Shown here piece by piece: positions 52,050 to 62,898 of a stretch of DNA of 64,000 bases (position 1 is its first letter; each line of letters begins with the position of its first letter). This stretch comes from Lepus europaeus (Eukaryota; Chordata; Mammalia; Lagomorpha; Leporidae). Below the pieces are notes generated by a model. That model made no database searches and was not told the DNA's origin. It saw only the letters and a program-made list of their open reading frames with translations. The DNA lies in NCBI RefSeq assembly GCF_033115175.1, contig NC_084845.1, forward strand, positions 2,966,642 to 3,030,641, written 5' to 3'. The translations under genes and the position numbers were made by a program.

Positions 52050-53175
52050 AGAAGCAGGAGCTGCAGGGGAGGCCGTGCAGAGGCCCGGGGGTGTCCCTGG
52101 GGCAGGCACAGCGGTGCAGGGTGCTGGGGGGGGGGGGGACTGCTGTGTCCCAGGAGCAGAGACCTGAGACAGACCGCAGGGGAGGCCGTGCAGAAGCCCG
52201 GGGGTGTCCCTGGGGCAGGCACAGCGGTGCAGGGTGCTGGGGGGGGGGGGGACTGCTGTGTCCCAGGAGCAGAGACCTGAGACAGACCGCAGGGGAGGCC
52301 GTGCAGAAGCCCGGGGGTGTCCCTGGGGCAGGCACAGCGGTGCAGGGTGCTGGGGGGGGGACTGCTGTGTCCCAGGAGCAGAGACCTGAGACAGACACAG
52401 GGGAGGCCGTGCAGAGGCCCGGGGGTGTCCCTGGGGCAGGCACAGTGGTGCAGGGTGCTGGGGGGGGGGACTGCTGTGTCCCAGGAGCAGAGACCCCAGC
52501 AGGGCTGCAGGGGAGGCCGTGCAGAGGCCCGGGGGTGTCCCTGGGGCAGGCACAGCGGTGCAGGGTGCGGGGTGGGGGACTGCTGTGTCCCAGGAGCAGA
52601 GACCCCAGCAGGAGCTGCAGGGGAGGCCGTGCAGAGGCCCGGGGGTGTCCCTGGGGCAGGCACAGCGGTGCAGGGTGCTGGGGGGGGGGGACTGCTGTGT
52701 CCCAGGAGCAGAGACCTGAGACAGACACAGGGGAGGCCGTGCAGAGGCCCGGGGGTGTCCCTGGGGCAGGCACAGCGGTGCAGGGTGCTGGGGGGGACTG
52801 CTGTGTCCCAGGCGCAGAGACCTGAGACAGACACAGGGGAGGCCGTGCAGAGGCCCGGGGGTGTCCCTGGGGCAGGCACAGCGGTGCAGGGTGCTGGGGG
52901 GGGGGGACTGCTGTGTCCCAGGAGCAGAGATATGAGACAGACCGCAGGGGAGGCCGTGCAGAAGCCCGGGGGTGTCCCTGGGGCAGGCACAGCGGTGCAG
53001 GGTGCTGGGGGGGGGGACTGCTGTGTCCCAGGAGCAGAGACCTGAGACAGACACAGGGGAGGCCGTGCAGAGGCCCGGGGGTGTCCCTGGGGCAGGCACA
53101 GCGGTGCAGGGTGCTGGGGGGGGGGGACTGCTGTGTCCCAGGAGCAGAGACCCCAGCAGGGCTGCAGGGCAGGCC
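52050..53175. repeat. minisatellite, about 107-117 bp unit, 10 copies
   Basis: Each unit has GGGGAGGCCGTGCAGAGGCC, GGGGGTGTCCCTGGGGCAGG, CACAGCGGTGCAGGGTGCTG, a G run (5-11), and GACTGCTGTGTCCCAGGAGC. The end differs (CCTGAGACAGACACAGG, CCTGAGACAGACCGCAGG or CCCCAGCAGG..). Long open frames occur on both strands and are repeat artefacts. Confidence 0.94.
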
Positions 53176-53284
53176 GGGAGTGGAGGGGCGGAAGACGAGG
53201 CAGAGACCCACAGGGCTCCGGTGTCCACTCAGGGTGGGACGAGGAGCATTGGCGATGTCCACACAGACCATTTTTGCCTTTTAC

Positions 53285-53403
53285 CATGTTTGTGAGATTT
53301 TTTTAAAAAATACAGAAAATGGAAAGAATTACAGATTCAACACCTATATACCAACCTCCTTGAGTCTACAGTTAGTATTTTTCCATATTTCCTTTAACTA
53401 TTT
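53285..53403. mobile_element. possible old LINE remnant
   Basis: AT-rich stretch with TACAGAAAATGGAAAGAATTA and TACCAACCTCCTTGAG resembles L1-type 3' sequence (GTACCCTTCACCC class). Weak. Confidence 0.35.
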
Positions 53404-53624
53404 TACTTTTTTTTTTTTTTGAAAGGCAGAGAGAGAGACAGATCTTCCATCTACTGGTTCATCCCAAATGACATTCTGTCAACACCAGGCCCGGCCCAGG
53501 CTGAAACCAGGAGCCTGGAATCCGTCTGGTCTCCACGCGGGAGGCAGGGCCCAGGCGTTTGGCCCAGCAATCTGCCACCTCCCGAGATGCACGTTAGCAG
53601 GAAGCTGGATTGAGGCAGAAGAAT
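53404..53624 (-). mobile_element. CSINE, interrupted (outer part)
   Basis: Reverse copy: TTTTTTGAAAGGCAGAG, CATCTACTGGTTCATCC, GCAGGAAGCTGGATTGAGG, interrupted by the next SINE. It resumes at 53936-53998. Confidence 0.8.
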
Positions 53625-53935
53625 GGGGGCCGGCGCTGTGGCGCAGCAGGTTAAGCTGCCATCTGCAGTGCTGGCATCCCACATGGGTGCCGGTTCAGGT
53701 CCCAGCTGCTCCACTTCTGATCCAGCTCTCTGCTATGGCCAGGGAAAGCAGTGGAGGATGGCCCAAGTGCTTGGGCCCCTGCACCCACATGGGAGACCCA
53801 GAAGAAGCTCCTGGCTCCTGGCTTTGGATTGTCTGCCTTTGGCTGTTGTGGCCATTGGGGAGTGAACCAGTGAATGGAAGATCTGTCTCTCTCTGTAACT
53901 TTGCCTTTCAAATAAATTTTAAAAAATAAAATAAA
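53625..53935 (+). mobile_element. CSINE nested in an older CSINE
   Basis: Full forward copy GGGGCCGGCGCTGTGGCGC to CTTTCAAATAAATTTT inside the reverse element that flanks it. Confidence 0.9.
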
Positions 53936-53998
53936 GCAGCAGCCGCAGCAGAACAGGATCTGGGACTCGGGTCAGGGACTCTGATACAGGATGTGGTG
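53936..53998 (-). mobile_element. CSINE, interrupted (remaining head part)
   Basis: ACTCGGGTCAGGGACTCTGA, ACAGGATGTGGTGCCC continues the reverse element broken at 53624. Confidence 0.6.
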
Positions 53999-54029
53999 CC
54001 CACTGTACCAAATGCCTACCTCTACGTTT

Positions 54030-54240
54030 TATTCTTAATGAATCTGTTTGTCTGTCTATTCACCTATCCGTTATCCTCCATCCATCATCCATCCAACTAT
54101 CTATCATTTATCCATCATCTACCCACACACAGCCACCCGTCTGTTACCCATTCATCCGCTCACCTGTGCACCATCTTTCCGTCACCCACCCATCCACCTG
54201 CTCCTTTACTACCCACCATCCGTCAGTCATCCTTCGACTT
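54030..54240. repeat. degenerate (CCAT/TCAT)n simple repeat
   Basis: Repeated CCATCCATCATCCATCC, TTATCCATCATCTACCC and similar tetramer-based text over about 200 bp. Confidence 0.85.
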
Positions 54241-54242
54241 GA

Positions 54243-54420
54243 CACTCTATTTCTAGAGCAATTTCAGGCTCATGGCAAAACTGAACAGAGCGTGCAGACG
54301 TCCCATGCATTCATTTTTTAAAAACATGATTCCAAAGAAATTGGCAAATATCAGTTCCCTTTGCCCCAAATACATCCATATCATAACAAGATATCAAAGA
54401 TCTAAGTTCCTTGCCCTTTG
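54243..54420. mobile_element. possible old LINE remnant
   Basis: CTATTTCTAGAGCAATTTCAGG, TGGCAAAACTGAACAGAG, GTCCCATGCATTCATT resemble an L1-type 3' sequence. Low confidence. Confidence 0.4.
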
Positions 54421-54439
54421 CATGAATTTTAAATTTTTT

Positions 54440-54737
54440 TAAAAAAGATTTACTTATTTATTTGAAAGGCAGAGTTACAGAGAAGGAGAGGCAGAGACAG
54501 AGGTCTTCCATCAGCTGGTTCACTCCCCAGATGGCCACCGTGTTTGGGGCTGGACTGGGCAGACCCAGGAACCCAGAATTCCATCCAGGCCTCCTACATG
54601 GGTGCAGCGGCCCAAGCACTTGGGTCACTGCCTCCAATGGAAGTGGAGCAGCCGGGGCCGGAACCAGTGTTCACAGGGGATGCTGGCGTCACAGGCAGCG
54701 ACTTAACCTGCTGTGCCACAACCCGGACCCCGTGGCA
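54440..54737 (-). mobile_element. CSINE
   Basis: Reverse copy: AAAGATTTACTTATTTATTTG, ATCAGCTGGTTCACTCCCC, CTGCTGTGCCACAACCCGG. Confidence 0.9.
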
Positions 54738-54884
54738 GGATTTACACACAGCGACTTCACACGTTTTCTGCACTGTCGTTCGATGAAGCTCAGCAAACTG
54801 CGTATCTGAGTAGCGAAAGCCCCGCCCCCATCCCCAATTTCCGGCTGTTTGGAGACCACTCGGGTGGGGAGTGTAAGCCCATGG
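54738..54884. other. short unique spacer between SINEs
   Basis: No feature seen. Confidence 0.5.
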
Positions 54885-55178
54885 TAGAGTTACAGACAAT
54901 GAGAGAGACAGAGAGAAAGGTCTTCCTTCCATTGGTTCACTCCCCAAATGGCTGCAACGGCCGGAGCTGTGCCGATCCGAAGCCAAGAGCCAGGTGCTTC
55001 TCCCTGCTCTCCCATGTGGGTGCAGGCCCAAGCACTTGGGCCATCCTCCACTGCCTTCCTGGGCCACAGCAGAGAGCTGGCCTGGAAGAAGGGCAACTGG
55101 GAGTAGAACCCAGCGCCCATATGGGATGCCGGCGCCTCAGGTAGAGGATTAACCAAGTGAGCCACAGCGCCCGCCCCT
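54885..55178 (-). mobile_element. CSINE
   Basis: Reverse copy starting at AGAGTTACAGACAATGAG and ending AAGTGAGCCACAGCGCCCG. A long T run (55181-55207) belongs to the next element. Confidence 0.88.
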
Positions 55179-55180
55179 CC

Positions 55181-55432
55181 CTTTTTTTTTTTTTTTTTTT
55201 TTTTTTTAGCCTAGGTACTTTTTAAACAATGTTCCTCTTTTTCAAAGGCAGAGAGGGAGACCTTCCATCCGCTGGTTTACTCCCTACATGGCCACAACAG
55301 CCAGCTCTGGGCAGGTCACAGCCGGGAGCCTGGAACCCCATCCCGTCTCCCACAGGAGGGCCAGGGGCCCGCGCACTGGGGCCATCTGCTGCCTTCCCAG
55401 GACCGGAAGCGGAGCGGCCGGACTGCATGAGG
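55181..55432 (-). mobile_element. CSINE, partial
   Basis: T run, then CAAAGGCAGAGAGGGAG, CATCCGCTGGTTTACTCC, GGACCGGAAGCGGAGCGG; the head region is truncated. Confidence 0.75.
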
Positions 55433-56120
55433 CACTCCACGCGGGCCAGCCTCCCCCGGGCCACGACCTTTCGAACAGCGTTTCTTTCAGAAGCCTGTTA
55501 GACTTGGACAGACGTCACAGCGAGTGGAGGCCCCGGAGCCCCCCGACTCCGACTCCGCAGATGTGAGGGTCGCGGCTGCCGTGGTATGTCGGCCACGGGC
55601 GCAGGGCTGTGGGCGAATCCCTGCCCTTGGCCGAGAGTCCGCGGGCGTCCCTTCTCCAAACTCAAGGAGTCCTGGGCGGCGGCCACCTGGGCGGGGGCGG
55701 GGACGCATGAAGCCCCGCCCCTCTCGGGGGCGGGAGCGTCCAGGTGAGCCCGAGCGGGTCTGGAAGGGAGATCTCTCCCCCTCGCCTTCGTCTGAGGGCG
55801 CACTCGTTTAATCCAAGCGAGGGGAAGCATTTTCGCTGTTCCAGAGCCCAGCTCCACGTCTTTATCTGGCGCAAGCTCACTTGTGTTCAGTCCCGCTGAA
55901 CTCCAGGAAAAAGAGCAAAACGGGGCCGCGGGACAGGCAGGAGCTGCGCCCTGAGACCCCGGCGCCAGCCCAGGCTCCGAGGGCCCGCGCCCGGCCCTGC
56001 CCGGCCTCCCCCTCCCCGAGCGCGCCCGGCGCCTCCGCGGTCCCTTATCTCGCCTGGCCGGGCGCTGTGCCTGGCACCGGCCCGCGCTCCGTAAATATTT
56101 GCCGGCGCTCCTCCGGCTCC
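55433..56120. promoter_or_regulatory. CpG-rich block without an assigned gene
   Basis: About 680 bp of high GC and CpG with a GACGTCAC CRE-like site near 55512 and several CGGCGCC-type boxes. It could be a weak or orphan CpG island. No exon, donor or coding sequence can be tied to it. Confidence 0.3.
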
Positions 56121-58049
56121 TCCCAGCCTACCCAGCCCGCCGTCCCGCTGCGGGGCCTTTGCCCGCGCCACGCCATCCCCTAGGGGGTCCGCTGGCTCTG
56201 CTCAAGGAGCAAAGGGGGCATGCGGGGGAAGAAGAGAGGGAGGGGACCCCGGGGTCACCGGGAGATGGGGGGAGAGAGAGAGGAAGCAGGAGGCCCCTAA
56301 CTTTAACTAGAGAGGCAGAAATCGTAGCTGTCCGCTGGGCCGGCACCTGGCGCATTTTTAACTGCTAGATTCTCCCCGTGCCTGTGGCTCCCCGCTGCTC
56401 CACAGCCTTCCACGGAGTGCTCCTCGCTGGGAAATGAGCCCCCCTGCCTTCCAAGCCTTCCTGCAAATGTCACCTCCCCCCACCCCAGGCCTTGCCTACG
56501 GGCTTCTCCCTGCCCATCTCTCTCTGCATCCCAGGCAGAATCTACATCCCTGCTCCCCACCACGCCGCGGCTGGCTGCCGGGGTCTCGGCTGGTGCAGCT
56601 GAGGCGCCAGGTCAGCCGCCTTGCAGAGAGGCGAGGGCCTGCCCGGTGGGCCTGGTCTAACTCGGTGGGCCTTTAAAAGGAGCCAGGTTCTCCTTAAAGC
56701 CGCATGGGGGATTGCACACAGCAGCTTTGAGGGTGGAGGTGGCCTCTGAGAACAGTGAATCCCAGGCCGTAGCCAGCAGGGGAAGGAGAGACTCAGCCCC
56801 ATAAGCCTGGGACCAGAACCCCAGGCTGCAGGAGAGAACCCAGCGCAGCCACCTGAGACCCCCACACAGACCCAGCCCCTGCACCCACAGGAGCCTGTCT
56901 GCCGCAGGTGGTCACTGGTTACAAAGTATGAAGATGAGGGCTGGGGTGGGGGCTGGCGTCTCCTTCCCAGAGGCACCCTGGGAGTAAGTTAGTTTCTTTA
57001 TCTTGTCCAACTGTTGCCAGCAGCCCCAGCGGCTGCAGCGAGGCCCCACACTGCGGTTTCAAGCAGCAGAGGCTGTGTCTCCGGCACAGAGGTCTCCCCC
57101 AGCAGCCTTCCTGGCCTCTCGCTGACCCCCGCAGGTTCTGAGCCATCTTTCTGCCATTCTCTCCACAGGGTGACTGTCTGAACCCGCGTGGCCGACCCCC
57201 CATCCCATCCCACTGCTCCAGAAATACCCTCTCAACTAATCTCACCGCAACAACTTAGCAGAAAAACGGAATTGAAAGATCAATTTTCGGTGAAAAAAAA
57301 TTTTTTTGAAATCCATGCATGGTTGTTTTTTTTCCCATGACATGCGTGCTCCATGAGCATTCTGAAGACCCCTCGTAAGCGTGAGCCTTGAAAGCTTTTG
57401 CCCCAGAACAAACTGGTCTTTTCATTCCATTTCCCCTGGAAGTCTGGGAGCCCCCGTGCACGCTCTGTGTGGACTGTTGTGAGGCCTCCGTGTGTGGTGA
57501 CAGGCAGCTCTGGGCAGGGTCCCAGAGCGCCCTGCCTCCTGGCACTCACACCCTGGACGTATCCCCTAGTGACTCCTAACAAACAGGACCACGCGGAGGT
57601 GACGGGGCGCCAGGCCCGTGACCAGGCCCGGCCCCGTGGAGAAGCCCCTGTGACCAGCGCCTGAGAGCAGCCCCAGCCAAGAGCTGGACCCTCAGCCCAA
57701 GAGCCGGGGGGAGACTGCCAACGAGTCCAAGAGGGAGCCTGGAAGCAGAGCGTCCCGGGCCAGCCTCAGCCCGGCTGACACTGGTGGTGGGCTTGTCCCT
57801 GGTGCTCGGGACCCCGCTCGGGGTCGTCCAGCATCCTGACTGTGAAGCCGCGGGAGGGGGAGGGTGTTGCTTTGAGCTGCTGAGATCCGGGGGCAGCTTG
57901 TGCAGCAATGGAAGCTGACACGCCGGTATTAACCCGCTCAGCTCCACACCAAAGCCACGTGGTAAACACACAGGCACCCCGCTGGACTGACTCTAGGACC
58001 CCTACAGACACCAACACCTGCAGATGAGGAAGCGCCCTATATAAAATCG
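56121..58049. other. intergenic, no feature seen
   Basis: Unique DNA of moderate GC. Short open frames on both strands resemble nothing known to me. No SINE is present for about 2 kb, the longest SINE-free run in the right flank. Confidence 0.5.
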
Positions 58050-58378
58050 GGAGTGGGACCAGCCCTGTGGAATAGTGAGTGAAGCCTCCACCTATGGTGC
58101 CAGCATCCCATGGGGGCGCCGGTTCGAGTCCCGGTTGCTCCACTTCCGATACAGCTCCCTGCTAATGTACCTGGCAAGGCAGTGGAAGATGGCCCAAGTG
58201 CTTGGGGCCCTGTACCCAAAGTGGGAGACCCAGAAGAAGCTCCTGGCTCCAGACATCGGATCAGCCCAGCTCCAGCTGTTGTGGCCACTTGGGAGTGAAC
58301 CAGTGGATGGAAGACCTCTCTCTGTAACTCTGCCTCTCAAATAAATAAATAAATCTTTTAAAAAAGAGAGAGAGAGAG
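58050..58378 (+). mobile_element. CSINE, full length
   Basis: Forward copy: GGACCAGCCCTGTGGAATAG head, GGTTCGAGTCCCGGTTGC B box, TCAAATAAATAAATAAATC tail. Confidence 0.92.
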
Positions 58379-58511
58379 AACGACAAGGACGCAGGGCAGA
58401 TTACTCTCCACCCCACCCCCCCCCGTGGTGGCCCTGGGCCTGCCTTCATGCCCACTCACTGGGTCGTGTCTTAGCCAAGCCTAGTTTTCTTAGAATGACC
58501 CAGATTTCTAA

Positions 58512-58748
58512 AAATTGTTGATTTATTTGACAGGCAGACAGAGAGCCACCTGCTGGCTCACCACCCAGATGCCTGGGGTGACTGGGCCGGGGCCAGGAGC
58601 TCCATCCAGGTCTCCCGCATGGGTTTCTCTCTGAGCTGTCACCTGCTGCCTCCCGGGGTCTCACGGAGCAGGAAGCTGGAATCAGGAGCCCAGCAGGACT
58701 TGAACCAGGCCGTCCCACCACATGGGATGCGCACAGCTCATCCAGTGT
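58512..58748 (-). mobile_element. CSINE
   Basis: Reverse copy: TTGATTTATTTGACAGGCAG, CACCTGCTGGCTCACC, GGACTTGAACCAGGC. Shortened near the head. Confidence 0.82.
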
Positions 58749-59877
58749 TAGGATCCCCTCCTCAGATGCTTGAATTGTTTTCACAGAGGCCAGTGTGCGC
58801 TCAGAGCACCTTGCCGGGTCGGTCCTCGCAGCGGCCAAGCCACAGCCTGACAGGGACAGTAGGACCGGGCCAACCTGTGCTGCCTCTCCTGCCACCTCCC
58901 ATCGCTGGGACTCCCCATGGGCTCCACACCACCTGGACAGAGAGGAGACAGGGACAGGACGGAGGCAGCCAGCACACCCAGCGGCCCCCATCCTCAGCAG
59001 GTGTCACACAGAGCCCAGCGCCTCCCCACTCAGCCCTGTCCAGTGGAGTCTCCCCTCCTGGCTACCGCTGGGGGGATGGCAGAACTGAAACAGTAACAGA
59101 ACCCAGGCGTTCGGGCTGCTTGCCACTTTCACCCAGAGACGGCAACTGTAGCCGCGGCTGTATGAAACGTTCCTCTCCTTCTCTAAGTACGGCTGCTGCT
59201 GTCATGTGAAGTCGTACACGGTGAGGATGTGTGTGCATGTCTAGGCTACGCAGACACTGCACGTCTCTACACACACACAGGATCAGCACGTTCCGTGCTG
59301 CCGCTTGTCCTCTGGGAGCCACTGAGCCGCACACAGGAGCTAACTCAGAGGACTCCAGTCTGAGCCCTGAGCCAGGAGGGGTGGACCCGCTCAAGTTCGC
59401 GACATTCAGGGCGAGCCTGCAGCACCCCTGGTGCTACACAGTCCTGCTTTGTTTAGACCGGTCACCAAAATAAACGGCGATAACGCCGGCGTTGCAGGAG
59501 GAAGTGCTCTGGCCCTGCGCGACCACTGGAATTTATATCTGGGCACAGCGATTACAATGTCCGAACACGGTGCCAGCGGCAAGGTGCGATTATTTTTATT
59601 TGGAAAGGATAAATTTTAGGTTCGGTCTGAGATCTTTACTGGTTTTGAGCTATCTCTAAAACTGAAGCATATCTTTTTTTTTTTTCAAGATGTCTAATTC
59701 TTTTAAATTAAATACCAAATTGAAAGAAGTATGACAAGTGATTACAGAAAATAATTTTGTTATATATGGGGGAGCTTCTTACAAAACTCAACATAGCTTC
59801 ACCATATGATTCCTTGTTCTTGTGCCTCGCTCTCTACCCCAGTGGGCCAAATCTTGTGTGCACAGAGAAGCCTGTAC
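58749..59877. other. intergenic, no feature seen
   Basis: Unique DNA. The interval 59580-59760 is AT-rich. No gene identified. Confidence 0.5.
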
Positions 59878-60085
59878 ATGTATTTATTTATAAATAATGA
59901 GAGAGATCTCCCATCCAGTGGTTCACTCTTCAAACGCCCACAATAGCCAGGGCCAGGCCAGTCCAAAGCCAGGAGCCAGGAGCTCAGTCTGAGTCTCCCA
60001 CGGGGTGACAGAGACCCAGGCGGTGGAGCCATCGCTGCTGCCTCCCGGCGTGGGAATCAGCAGGACGGGGGGGGGGGGGAATCAG
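59878..60085 (-). mobile_element. CSINE, partial
   Basis: TGTATTTATTTATAAATAATG, CATCCAGTGGTTCACTC, GCCAGGGCCAGGCCAGTCC, then GGGAATCAGC at the end; the head half is missing. Confidence 0.78.
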
Positions 60086-60489
60086 GGGCGGAGCCAGTGC
60101 AGCAGTGGGTGTGGCAGCTTAGGCTGCCACCAGGGACCTCAATGTGGAAACCCATCGTGGAAGGTCTGCCCAGACCCACAGGGTGAGCCCCAAGAGTGAG
60201 CCGCACGTGAACTGCGGACGTGGGGAGACGGTGCATCCCCTGGGGGGCTGTGCGTGGGGGCAGGGGCACACGGAACTCCACGCCTTCTGCTCAATGCCTT
60301 TGTGAAGCTGGAATTGCCCTAGAGAACATGGTCTATTAAGAAACAAAATAAGGAAACCGTGCTGATGACTTTAATCTGGTCATACTGGGAATGGCTCTGC
60401 TATGTTGGCGGGGGTTAGAAGGGTCTGGGCGTCCCACAGGTCACACGCACTTGGTCTCGCCGGGGCGTGGGCTCCCGAGGGCAGCTTCA
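60086..60489. other. intergenic, no feature seen
   Basis: Unique DNA with a G run just before it (60067-60078). Nothing supported. Confidence 0.45.
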
Positions 60490-60732
60490 CTGTCGGGCTA
60501 AGATGCCCACACCCCCCCGGGAACACCTGGGTTCAAGTCCTGGTTCTGCTCCCTACCCCAGCTCCCTGCTGGGGCCCATCCAGGGAGGCAGCCGGTGGTA
60601 GCCCGAGTTCTCAGATCCCTGCGACACATGTGGGGGACACGTGTGGAGCTGCAGGCATCTGAGGAGCAAACCAGCAAATGAGAGCTGGCTCTCCATCTGC
60701 CTCCTTGTCTCCCTCTACAATAAATAAACCCT
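60490..60732 (+). mobile_element. CSINE, diverged
   Basis: Forward copy: CTGGGTTCAAGTCCTGGTTC, CCAGCTCCCTGCTGGGGCCC, GGAGCAAACCAGCAAATG, CTACAATAAATAAACC tail. Confidence 0.75.
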
Positions 60733-60940
60733 TAAGATATGTATTTACTTATTGGAAGGAATCAGAGAGAGGGAGGTCTTCCATCTGCTGGTTCACTCCC
60801 CAGATGGCTGCAATGGCCTGAGCTTGGTTGGTCCAAGCTGGATCCGAAGTGGAGTGGCCGGGACTCAAACCAGCACCCATGTGGGATGCCAGCGCCGCAG
60901 GCAGTGCCTTTACCTGCTGCGCCACAACACGCGCCCCAAT
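60733..60940 (-). mobile_element. CSINE, short
   Basis: Reverse copy head to tail with the one before: AGATATGTATTTACTTATT, CATCTGCTGGTTCACTCC, GGGACTCAAACCAGC, CTGCGCCACAACACGC. An internal block is deleted. Confidence 0.85.
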
Positions 60941-60949
60941 AAAGCTCGT

Positions 60950-61025
60950 TCTTTCAAAGCTTCAATGGGATATCATTCATATACCACACAATCCACCTGC
61001 TCATTGATCTGTGTACGAATCAGGT
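60950..61025 (-). mobile_element. old LINE-1 3' end fragment
   Basis: AAAGCTTCAATGGGATATCA and CATATACCACACAATCCACC match the antisense end of an L1M-type element. A short stretch only. Confidence 0.6.
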
Positions 61026-61615
61026 CTGGTCAGTTTTCCCACCTGCAGGCTCCTCTCTCCCCCTCACCCCCATCTGCCTCCTGTGTCCACAGCTCTGCCT
61101 GGAGGCCGTTCTGGGCTTGTTCCCCGCTGACCCGCGGCGGGGTGCAGGCACCAGACTTCCTTTCCCCAGCTCAGAAGCAGAGCTAAGAATAGGACCCACC
61201 TCCCCCGGCCGGCGGGAGCTGCCGCCAGGATTAGCGCAGGGGGCTGCCGCTGCCCGGAGGTCAGAGGCCGCGGGCTGTAATGATTGTTAATCGCACGGGA
61301 TTTGCGGGGCGCTGAGCGAATGCTCCTTCCACTCCCGGCGTCCTGGACCGGGCGGGGAGAAGCCAGCGCAGGCGCGGTGGGGCGAGGGTCGGGTGAGACG
61401 GGGCAGGTGCAGGCCCAGGAGGGGCTCAGAGGCGGGGCCCGGGGCGCCCGCTGGTCCCCAGGGCGGCTAAGAGGAGGCATTGGGATTGGAGACCAGGGGT
61501 CCCAGCGGAGTGAACTTGACTGGGGCCAGCCCCGTGTCACCTGCCACCTGGTGCTCCCACTTCACAGGAGTCAACAGAATCAAGAAGATTATCTCCGTGG
61601 TACACGTCTGTCTGT
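61026..61615. other. unique block, moderately CpG-rich
   Basis: Non-repetitive DNA with a TAATGATTGTTAATCG homeodomain/HNF1-like segment at about 61278-61293 inside GC-rich sequence. No gene identified. Confidence 0.4.
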
Positions 61616-61617
61616 CT

Positions 61618-61920
61618 TTTTTTTTTTTTTTTAGTTGTTTATTTTATTTGAAAGGCAGAGTTACAGAGAGGGAGAGGCACAGAGAGACATCTCCCATCCG
61701 CTGGTCCACTCCCCAGATGGCCGCAATGGCTGGGATCGGGACAGCCAAAGCCAGGAGGCAGGGACCTGAGCACTTGGGCCATCCTCTGCTGCCTTCCCAG
61801 GAGCACTAGCAGGGAGCTGGATCGGAAGTGGAGCGGCCAGGACTCCACCCCCCACCCCCGCTCAGAGGGGATGCCGGCACAGGTGGCAGCTTAACCTGCT
61901 GTGCCCGGAGCCGGCCCCCA
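61618..61920 (-). mobile_element. CSINE
   Basis: Reverse copy from a T run with TTTGAAAGGCAGAGTTAC, through CATCCGCTGGTCCACTCCCC, to CTGTGCCCGGAGCCGGCC. Confidence 0.9.
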
Positions 61921-62405
61921 TCAGCATCTCATCCCACTCGGTGTAGCCGCTTCTGCCTGTCCACCACAATGCGTATCTGGAAAAAAGCTGAGAACGCAGA
62001 CCGGGCCGAGACCGGAGAAGCAGAGGGTTAGGCTCCAGCTCGACTCGGGTCCCAAGATGTCGATCACGAGATCCACGCACAAGTTCATTACTACTGTGTT
62101 GTTTATTATTATTATTATTTCTGCTTACAGACTGTTGCAATCACGTCATGGTCACAGCCAGCACTTGTGAGCTGCACCTCGACGGAGCTGATCCTGGAGG
62201 TGCTCGCTCCCCGGCCTCCCTGGGGGCGGCACGCAGCACACAGCATCTCGGCGCCACGCTCGGGCCCTCGCCAACTGCAGAGCACCGACACCCGACAGCT
62301 AAGGAGCGCCGGAGAGGGCCTGCTGCCGGCAGAGCGGGAGCTGAGCCAGGGCGGTGGCCGCCTTGGTGCTGCCCCCAGGGCTGCAATTGTCTTATTCCCC
62401 GGCCT
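61921..62405. other. intergenic, no feature seen
   Basis: Unique DNA with a short (TAT)n stretch at 62103-62121; nothing else supported. Confidence 0.5.
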
Positions 62406-62407
62406 TC

Positions 62408-62560
62408 TTATTCTTTATTCATGTTTAATTGACAGATTGAAGCTGTGTGTATTGACGGTGCACGACAGGATGTTTGCAAACACGGATACACTGAGGCGCA
62501 GCCACATGAAGACAGCGGACATGTGGAGGACCTCACGTTTTTCTAGCGGTGACAACAATT
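62408..62560. mobile_element. old LINE-1 remnant
   Basis: GTTTAATTGACAGATTGAAG, GTATTGACGGTGCACGACAG, GATGTTTGCAAACACGGATA keep the order of a conserved L1M-type 3' segment. Confidence 0.6.
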
Positions 62561-62576
62561 GCAACCTGCTCTCTCA

Positions 62577-62831
62577 GGGCCGCCGGTGTGGCTCAGCGGG
62601 TAAGCCGCCACCTGCAGCACCGGCTTCCCATGTGAGCGACGGTTCCCGACCTGGCCGCTCCGTTTCTGATCCAGCGCCCTGCTAATGTGCTTGGGAAAGC
62701 AGTGGAAGATGGCCCAAGTGCTTGGACCCCTGCACCCACGTGGGAGACCCGGAAGAAGCTCCTGGCTCCTGGCTTCTGATTGGCACAGCTCTGCCATTGC
62801 GGCCATCTGGAGAGTGAGCCAGCAGATGGAA

Positions 62832-62868
<37 letters not shown>

Positions 62869-62898
62869 TCGAATAAATAAATAAATCTTTAAAAACAC
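62577..62898 (+). mobile_element. CSINE, full length
   Basis: Forward copy: GCCGCCGGTGTGGCTCAGC, CTGATCCAGCGCCCTGC, GAGTGAGCCAGCAGATGG, a long (TC)n run and AAATAAATAAATC tail, followed by (CA)n. Confidence 0.92.

Noticed and set aside
51892-53287. Long frames on both strands at 51.9-53.3 kb
   Set aside because: They follow the 110-bp repeat unit on either strand, with no domain or conservation clue.
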